Position numbers and translations under genes: made by a program. 10,154 nucleotides of DNA from positions 1 to 10,154 of the forward strand of contig CAZIXE010000097.1 in NCBI GenBank assembly GCA_964543235.1, read 5' to 3'. Of this stretch, positions 6,503-10,154 are shown piece after piece. The notes under the pieces were generated by a model, which ran no database searches, was not told where the DNA came from, and saw only the letters and a list, made by a program, of their open reading frames with translations. This DNA is from JANMMJ01 sp964543235. Lineage in GTDB: Bacteria; Pseudomonadota; Alphaproteobacteria; Rhizobiales; Aestuariivirgaceae. Position 1 is the first letter of the stretch, and every line of letters begins with the position of its first letter.

Positions 6503-6640
6503 AGCGGAATGAAGTTTGGCGGAATCGCTCCCCAAGTCTCTCCATGGCAGGCCTTGTGCCTGCCATCCAGTCTGGATGGCCGCCTCAGGGGCGGCCATGG
6601 AGAGTTTGCGGTGGTTCCACCTCAGATCATGCAGCTCTAG
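6499..6640. repeat. Palindromic intergenic element with 30-bp degenerate terminal inverted repeats
   Basis: The 142-bp stretch between two convergent genes begins CTAGAGC (6499-6505) and ends GCTCTAG (6634-6640). The terminal 30 bases (6499-6528 and 6611-6640) are inverted copies matching at 21 of 30 positions by my hand alignment, and each holds its own small palindrome (GCGGAATCGC, GGTGGTTCCACC). The core is a cluster of perfect hairpins described in the next entry. Both flanking genes end with TAG codons located within the terminal CTAGAGC motif. This suggests a MITE- or REP-like repeat. Copies elsewhere in the genome would prove it, and none is visible within this window. Confidence 0.55.
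6538..6604. terminator. Nested triple hairpin, likely bidirectional terminator between apt and the MaoC gene
   Basis: An outer 10-bp stem, CTCTCCATGG (6538-6547) with CCATGGAGAG (6595-6604), encloses three adjacent perfect palindromes. These are ATGGCAGGC/GCCTGCCAT (6544-6552 with 6558-6566), CCATCCA/TGGATGG (6563-6569 with 6573-6579) and ATGGCCGCC/GGCGGCCAT (6576-6584 with 6590-6598). The outer and inner stems compete for the ATGG/CCAT bases, so the fold could be one cloverleaf or three serial hairpins. It lies between convergent genes and is symmetric, so it could stop transcription both ways. Neither side has a long U tract, so rho-independent action is unproven. Confidence 0.5.
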
Positions 6641-7113
6641 CGCCGCTGCACTAGAACCTTGCCGTGGAACGAGAACACCAGAGTGCCCTCCTGGTTGTGC
6701 CCCTCATTGATCGACTCCACCAGGCCCCAACCCGGTTTGGAAGCGAGTTCGCGCTTGCGCGTGACCTTGCAAAGATAGCTGAGCGTGTCTCCCGGGTAGA
6801 CCGGCCGCAGCCAGCGCAAATGTGCGAATCCGGGGGACGGACCGGCCTGCGGCAGCTCGCGGCCAGCTTCCGAAAGCCTCCCCCGCGCCGCATCATTGGT
6901 CGCGACATAGCGATTCATCCATGCCGCCGCCGTATGCCAGCCGGAGGCCGCCAGCCGGCCGAATGGCCCGGCTGCAGCGGCAGCATCGTCGACATGGAAA
7001 GGCTGTGGATCATAGGCGCGCGCAAATGCCAGGATGTCCTCGCGCGTGAAGTGATAGGAACCGAGCGAGACCTCCAGGCCGACGCTGATGTCTTCGTAGA
7101 ACAGCCCGAGCAT
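6637..7113 (-). CDS. MaoC-like (hotdog-fold) dehydratase, second of a tandem pair
   Basis: The 158-residue protein of the MaoC / (R)-enoyl-CoA hydratase family has the signature FARAYDPQPFHVDD (30-43), in which the Asp35 and His40 pair corresponds to the catalytic Asp/His of (R)-hydratases. SGWHTAAAWMNR (57-68) and HLRWLRPVYPGDTL (98-111) form the following helix and strand. The usual reaction of the family is reversible hydration of a trans-2-enoyl-CoA. The substrate here cannot be told. The ATG at 7113 follows GAGGAC with a short spacer, and it overlaps the stop of the paralogous upstream gene (TGATG). The two products share the DPQPFH and WLRPV signatures and may form a heterodimer, as two-gene MaoC hydratases do elsewhere (inference). 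The open frame upstream of 7113 is a shadow of the first MaoC gene. Confidence 0.85.
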   Translation of the reverse strand: MLGLFYEDISVGLEVSLGSYHFTREDILAFARAYDPQPFHVDDAAAAAGPFGRLAASGWHTAAAWMNRYVATNDAARGRLSEAGRELPQAGPSPGFAHLRWLRPVYPGDTLSYLCKVTRKRELASKPGWGLVESINEGHNQEGTLVFSFHGKVLVQRR

Positions 7114-7562
7114 CAGGTCCTCGTTCTGAAGAAGTTGACACCGGTCATTTCGACCCTGGGGTCCCCATCGGCGCCAAACGCTTCCCACCTGGCGTGGACG
7201 ATGCCGATTTCCGGCCGCGAGCGGGAGCGCCGCACCGACAAGACAGTCATCTTGCCGGTCAGGATTTCCCCTGCATGGACCGGCCTCAGCCATTTGACCT
7301 CGTCGAGCCCGTTCGAGCCCATGCCGGCCGCCGATCCCAGATAGGAATCGACCATCATGCGCATGAGCATGGCGCAGACGTGCCAGCCGCTCGCGCAAAG
7401 TCCGCCAAGCAGTGACCCCCTGGCGGCAACCTCGTCGAGGTGAAACGGCTGTGGATCGAATTTGGCCGCGAACTGCTTGATTTCAGCCGCCGTAACCTCG
7501 TAGCGGCCAAGGTCGATGACCTGTCCGGGCAGGAAATCCTCGAAGTACCTTGGTATCATCAT
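7113..7562 (-). CDS. MaoC-like (hotdog-fold) dehydratase, first of a tandem pair
   Basis: The 149-residue MaoC-family protein opens IPRYFEDFLPGQVIDLGRY, as these proteins commonly do. It has the catalytic-type motif FDPQPFHLDE (35-44, Asp36 and His41), then LCASGWHVCAMLMRMMVDS (55-73) and VKWLRPVHAGEILTG (89-103). It is clearly paralogous to the next gene downstream, which suggests an ancient tandem duplication. The first ATG (7562) shares a base with the ychF stop (TGATG), and a second ATG follows at once (7559). No good ribosome site precedes either, so translation probably depends on ribosomes finishing ychF. The fatty-acyl-CoA substrate is unknown, and a role in lipid or side-chain metabolism is only a family-based inference. 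Confidence 0.85.
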   Translation of the reverse strand: MMIPRYFEDFLPGQVIDLGRYEVTAAEIKQFAAKFDPQPFHLDEVAARGSLLGGLCASGWHVCAMLMRMMVDSYLGSAAGMGSNGLDEVKWLRPVHAGEILTGKMTVLSVRRSRSRPEIGIVHARWEAFGADGDPRVEMTGVNFFRTRT

Positions 7563-8659
7563 CAGGTGGCGAAGCGGAAGTGCAGCACGTCGCCATCCGC
7601 AACAACATAGTCCTTGCCTTCCAGCCTGAACTTACCGGCATCACGGGCTCCGGCCTCGCCGCGCAGCGACACATAGTCCTCATAGGAGATGGTCTCGGCG
7701 CGGATGAAGCCTTTCTCAAAATCTGTATGGATCACCCCGGCGGCTTGCGGCGCCTTCGTTCCGCGCGTGACCGTCCAGGCCCGGGCCTCCTTGGGCCCGA
7801 CAGTAAAAAACGTAACAAGATCAAGAAGTTTATAGCCAGCTCTGATGACGCGGTTGAGCCCAGGCTCTGCGAGGCCAATGGCGTCGAGATATTCTTTCTG
7901 CTCTGCCGGAGGCAGCACGGCGATTTCACTTTCGATCTTTGCCGAAACCACAACTGCCATGGCCTCCTCCTCGCGAGTTCTTGCAAATACCGCTTCCGAG
8001 AACCTGTTGCCCTTGTCGGCCGCAGCCTCCTCCACGTTGCAGACGTAGAGAACCGGCTTGGAGGAGAGGAGGCCCAGCCCCCGGAAAGACTTTTCCTCGT
8101 CGGCGCGACGATCGACCAGCCGTGCTGGCTTGCCTTCGCGCAAGAGCACAAGTGCACGGTTCACGAGGTCTGCCTGTTCCTTGGCCTCCTTGTCCCCTGT
8201 CTTGGCACGCTTCTCCAGATTGACGATGCGCTTTTCGAGCGATTCGAGGTCCGCCAGCATGAGTTCCGTTTCGACGGTCTCGATGTCCGCAATTGGATCG
8301 ATCTTGCCCTCGACGTGGGTGACGTCGGTATCCTCGAAGCACCTGACAACATGGGCTATCGCGTCGACTTCGCGGATGTTCGCCAGAAACTGGTTGCCGA
8401 GCCCTTCACCTTTCGAGGCGCCACGCACAAGACCGGCAATGTCGACAAAGGTGAGTCTGGTCGCAATGATCTGTGCGCTCCCGGCGATGCTGGCCAGTGT
8501 CTCCAGCCGGGCATCGGGAACGGCGACGTCGCCAACATTCGGATCGATCGTACAGAAAGGGTAGTTGGCCGCCTGTGCCGCCGCTGTCTGGGTCAGGGCA
8601 TTGAACAGCGTCGACTTGCCGACATTGGGGAGTCCGACAATCCCGCACTTGAATCCCAT
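7562..8659 (-). CDS. ychF: Redox-regulated ATPase/GTPase YchF (Obg family, OLA1 orthologue)
   Basis: TRAFAC P-loop NTPase of the Obg group that binds ribosomes and, unusually, prefers ATP. Its 365 residues are the standard length. Domains are an N-terminal G domain with Walker A GLPNVGKS (9-16), the G3 region DIAGLVRGASKGEGLGNQFL (73-92) and NVEE (208-211) in place of the GTP-specifying NKxD. The G domain is interrupted by a charged helical coiled-coil region (about 130-165). A C-terminal TGS domain (about 280-363) ends in VADGDVLHFRF. The NVEE variant is the known reason for ATP preference in YchF. The gene starts three bases after the pth stop and overlaps the next MaoC gene by one base, so it is the middle of a tightly packed operon. 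The ribosome site (AAAGAAAG about ten bases before the ATG) is weak. Confidence 0.97.
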   Translation of the reverse strand: MGFKCGIVGLPNVGKSTLFNALTQTAAAQAANYPFCTIDPNVGDVAVPDARLETLASIAGSAQIIATRLTFVDIAGLVRGASKGEGLGNQFLANIREVDAIAHVVRCFEDTDVTHVEGKIDPIADIETVETELMLADLESLEKRIVNLEKRAKTGDKEAKEQADLVNRALVLLREGKPARLVDRRADEEKSFRGLGLLSSKPVLYVCNVEEAAADKGNRFSEAVFARTREEEAMAVVVSAKIESEIAVLPPAEQKEYLDAIGLAEPGLNRVIRAGYKLLDLVTFFTVGPKEARAWTVTRGTKAPQAAGVIHTDFEKGFIRAETISYEDYVSLRGEAGARDAGKFRLEGKDYVVADGDVLHFRFAT

Positions 8660-8661
8660 CG

Positions 8662-9267
8662 CTATTCAGTCTTTCTTTCTTGCGGTGGCTTCGCGGGTGA
8701 CGGCGCGAGCGCCAGATGCACACGGTTCTGAAACGACCCGTACTCGCCCCGGACCAGCAGTGGCGCAGCCTCCCCAATAGCGGCAATCAGGGGGTCGACC
8801 CACAAGCGTTCTTCCTTGCTGAAATCGGACAAGACATGCGGTTGCACCATGAACCTGTTGCCGGGATGGCCGATGCCGATCCTCACCCGCACGAAATGCG
8901 GTCCGATATGGGCGCCAACCGATTTCAGACCGTTGTGGCCGGCAGTGCCCCCACCCAGTTTCACCCTGACCTTGCCCGGTGCCAGATCAAGCTCGTCGTG
9001 AATGACAATAACCTGAGAAGGATCGATGTCCAGAAATCGAACCGCCGCGCCAACGGCATTGCCGCTGTCATTCATGTAAGTCATGGGCTTGAACACCATG
9101 ACCTTCTCCCCGTCGATCTGACCTTCGGCCACTTCCGCCTGGAACTTCCTGCGCCAGACGGAAAGCCGATGGCGGCGGGCGATTTCCTCCGCTACCATGA
9201 AGCCAATGTTGTGCCGGTGATGTGCATACTGGCGCCCCGGATTCCCGAGGCCCACGATCAGGTGCAT
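8662..9267 (-). CDS. pth: Peptidyl-tRNA hydrolase
   Basis: Cytosolic esterase that frees peptides from peptidyl-tRNAs that drop off the ribosome. Its 201 residues fit the bacterial Pth family. Active-site residues are present at the expected places: Asn9 in GLGNPG, His19 in HNIGF, Asn66 in TYMNDSG, Asp91 in VIHDELDL, and Asn112 in the GGGTAGHNGL stretch. The C-terminal tail (188-201, APSPAKPPQERKTE) is a non-conserved extension. The ribosome site GGGGAGGGG lies just upstream of the ATG. The gene sits 27 bases downstream of rplY and two bases upstream of ychF, the common rplY-pth-ychF order. Confidence 0.97.
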   Translation of the reverse strand: MHLIVGLGNPGRQYAHHRHNIGFMVAEEIARRHRLSVWRRKFQAEVAEGQIDGEKVMVFKPMTYMNDSGNAVGAAVRFLDIDPSQVIVIHDELDLAPGKVRVKLGGGTAGHNGLKSVGAHIGPHFVRVRIGIGHPGNRFMVQPHVLSDFSKEERLWVDPLIAAIGEAAPLLVRGEYGSFQNRVHLALAPSPAKPPQERKTE

Positions 9268-9294
9268 GATCCCCTCCCCGAGAGGGCGAGGACG

Positions 9295-9984
9295 TTACTT
9301 CTTCTTGTCACCACCTTTGGCCGGTGCGGCAGCCGGGGCCGCGGCAGCAGCCGCCGGAGCCTTCTGCGCGGTCGCAGGCACCTCGACGGGAACCTCCGCC
9401 ACGGTTTCTTCCTTCTCGACCACTTTGGATGTTACCGTCACGATCGTGATTTCTTCAGCCTTGCCAACCGGAGCGATGCCCTCCGGCAGCGTGATGTCCG
9501 ACAGGTGAATTGAGCGTCCGACATCCAGATTGCCGAGATCGACTTCGATCTGGTCCGGAATGAAATCGGCTGAACAGTAAAGCTCGAGTTCGTGGCTGAT
9601 CACGTTGAGGACGCCACCCTTCTTCACGCCCGGACAGATATCCTGATTCCTGAAATGCACCGGCACCTCGACGCGGATGCGCGCGCCTTTGCCAAGTCGC
9701 AGGAAATCGACATGCACGACGAAATCGCGCACCGGCTCGAACTGGACGTCGCGCGGAATGGCACGGACCGTCTGGCCATCGACGTCGAGATCGACCAGTG
9801 TCGAAAGGAATCGGCCGGAGCTGATATGTGTCACGACCTCCCCGTACTTGAGAGAGATAAGTTGGGGCTCCTTCTTGTCCCCGTAGACGACGGCGGGAAT
9901 GAGGCCCTCACGGCGGACTGCCCGGGAGGCCCCCTTGCCTGCCCGGCCACGCGGTGTGGCCTTGAGCTGAACGATCTTCGACAT
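9295..9984 (-). CDS. rplY: 50S ribosomal protein bL25, long CTC/TL5 form
   Basis: 5S-rRNA-binding protein of the large subunit. The 229 residues include an N-terminal L25 domain (about 3-93: GRAGKGASRAVRREGLIPAV, VVYGDKK, VDFLRL), the TL5/CTC beta domain (about 95-185: ELELYCSADFIPDQIEVDL, GRSIHLSDITLPEG) and an acidic, then Ala/Pro/Lys-rich low-complexity tail ending GGDKKK. E. coli bL25 has only the first domain, while the long form is usual in alphaproteobacteria. The ATG at 9984 is preceded by CAGGAG with a six-base spacer. The open frame continues to 10083, but those residues do not belong to L25. The gene leads the rplY-pth-ychF-maoC-maoC operon. The prs gene that often lies upstream in alphaproteobacteria is absent here because an IS-like repeat starts 115 bases upstream. 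Confidence 0.97.
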   Translation of the reverse strand: MSKIVQLKATPRGRAGKGASRAVRREGLIPAVVYGDKKEPQLISLKYGEVVTHISSGRFLSTLVDLDVDGQTVRAIPRDVQFEPVRDFVVHVDFLRLGKGARIRVEVPVHFRNQDICPGVKKGGVLNVISHELELYCSADFIPDQIEVDLGNLDVGRSIHLSDITLPEGIAPVGKAEEITIVTVTSKVVEKEETVAEVPVEVPATAQKAPAAAAAAPAAAPAKGGDKKK

Positions 9985-10054
9985 TTCTGACTCCTGTTGT
10001 GGGAACGCCGCGCAGACCTTCCTGCAGGGGTGACCGGCGCCTGCGGGCCGAGCG

Positions 10055-10083
10055 GCTATACAGCCATTGCCACTGCAAAGCAA
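10055..10083 (-). promoter_or_regulatory. Candidate promoter for the rplY operon
   Basis: On the minus strand TTGCTT (10083-10078) and TATAGC (10060-10055) are separated by 17 bases. Transcription would begin near 10048, leaving a leader of about 64 bases before the rplY ATG. The promoter lies between the IS-like terminus and the gene, so the operon could still be transcribed from its own DNA. The -35 box is weak. Confidence 0.35.
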
Positions 10084-10099
10084 CCGACGAGGGGTCCTG

Positions 10100-10154
10100 C
10101 TGTAGAGAGCACATGATTTGTCCGGTCTAGGTAGCGAATGATCTGTCCGGTTTG
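10100..10154. mobile_element. Probable insertion-sequence terminus (right edge of window)
   Basis: Read on the minus strand the segment has two tandem copies of a motif of about 23 bases. Copy one is at 10153-10131 (aaaccggacagatcattc, then gctac), and copy two at 10130-10108 (ctagaccggacaaatcat, then gtgct). The segment then ends GCTCTCTACAG at 10110-10100. The same layout occurs in the opposite orientation at 1-53, with scattered mismatches. The terminus would read 5'-TGTAGAGAGC from 10101 into the element. Repeated short motifs at the ends recall IS21-family elements, but no transposase is in view, so the family stays open. The homology between the two window ends stops at 10100. Confidence 0.55.

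Noticed and set aside
6538..6604. tRNA-like cloverleaf at the hairpin cluster
   Set aside because: Arm lengths and loops do not fit a tRNA: the arms are 7-9 bp with 3-5-base loops, there is no T-loop GTTCRA motif, and the stem-sharing pattern is wrong.
7550..8731. 393-residue plus-strand frame opposite ychF
   Set aside because: It mirrors ychF codon structure on the opposite strand, has no recognisable domain, and ychF is certain there.
10024..10044. GCAGG/CCTGC hairpin in the rplY leader as an autoregulatory site
   Set aside because: It is only a 5-bp stem with an 11-base loop. This is common by chance in GC-rich leaders, and no resemblance to 5S rRNA was seen.
1..10154. CRISPR array, defence island or biosynthetic cluster
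   Set aside because: No regularly spaced repeats and no genes of those systems are present. All genes but the DUF922 protein and the MaoC pair are well-known core functions.

Overview
The window looks like chromosomal housekeeping DNA from an alphaproteobacterium. The basis is high GC, a classical petABC (fbcFBC) cytochrome bc1 operon with a twin-arginine Rieske protein and fused cytochrome b, a long CTC-type ribosomal protein bL25 followed by pth and ychF, and a TrmL/HemF pair. The order Rhodospirillales or a neighbour is my guess. I cannot place it more exactly without searches.

Layout from left to right. Positions 1-53 carry what appears to be the terminus of an insertion sequence. A short exported putative zinc protease of the DUF922 type (138-794, +) follows and converges, with an 8-bp overlap, on mtnP (787-1662, -). 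Upstream of mtnP on the same strand is the bc1 operon petA-petB-petC (4410 down to 1731, -), closed by a strong hairpin at 1687-1708. A 172-bp divergent intergenic region (4411-4582) separates petA from the rightward group trmL (4583-5041), hemF (5103-5954) and apt (5957-6502). Apt converges on a leftward group across a 142-bp element full of palindromes (6499-6640). The leftward group, in transcription order, is rplY (9984-9295), pth (9267-8662), ychF (8659-7562) and two tandem MaoC-fold dehydratase genes (7562-7113 and 7113-6637). Positions 10100-10154 carry an inverted, diverged copy of the left-end repeat.

Function. PetABC form the respiratory quinol:cytochrome c oxidoreductase. HemF makes protoporphyrinogen under oxygen, feeding haem to such cytochromes. 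MtnP splits methylthioadenosine and releases adenine, and Apt converts adenine to AMP, so the window holds both halves of adenine salvage from polyamine and homoserine-lactone by-products. rplY, pth and ychF are translation-related. The MaoC pair is probably an acyl-CoA hydratase of unknown substrate, translationally coupled to ychF.

I found no new defence, secretion or biosynthetic system. The points most worth a second look are the IS-like inverted ends bracketing the whole window, the nested-palindrome element whose ends contain both flanking stop codons, and a HemF that stops just after its usual 'PP-VRW' motif and seems to lack the family's C-terminal tail. No gap longer than 300 bases lacks a gene.
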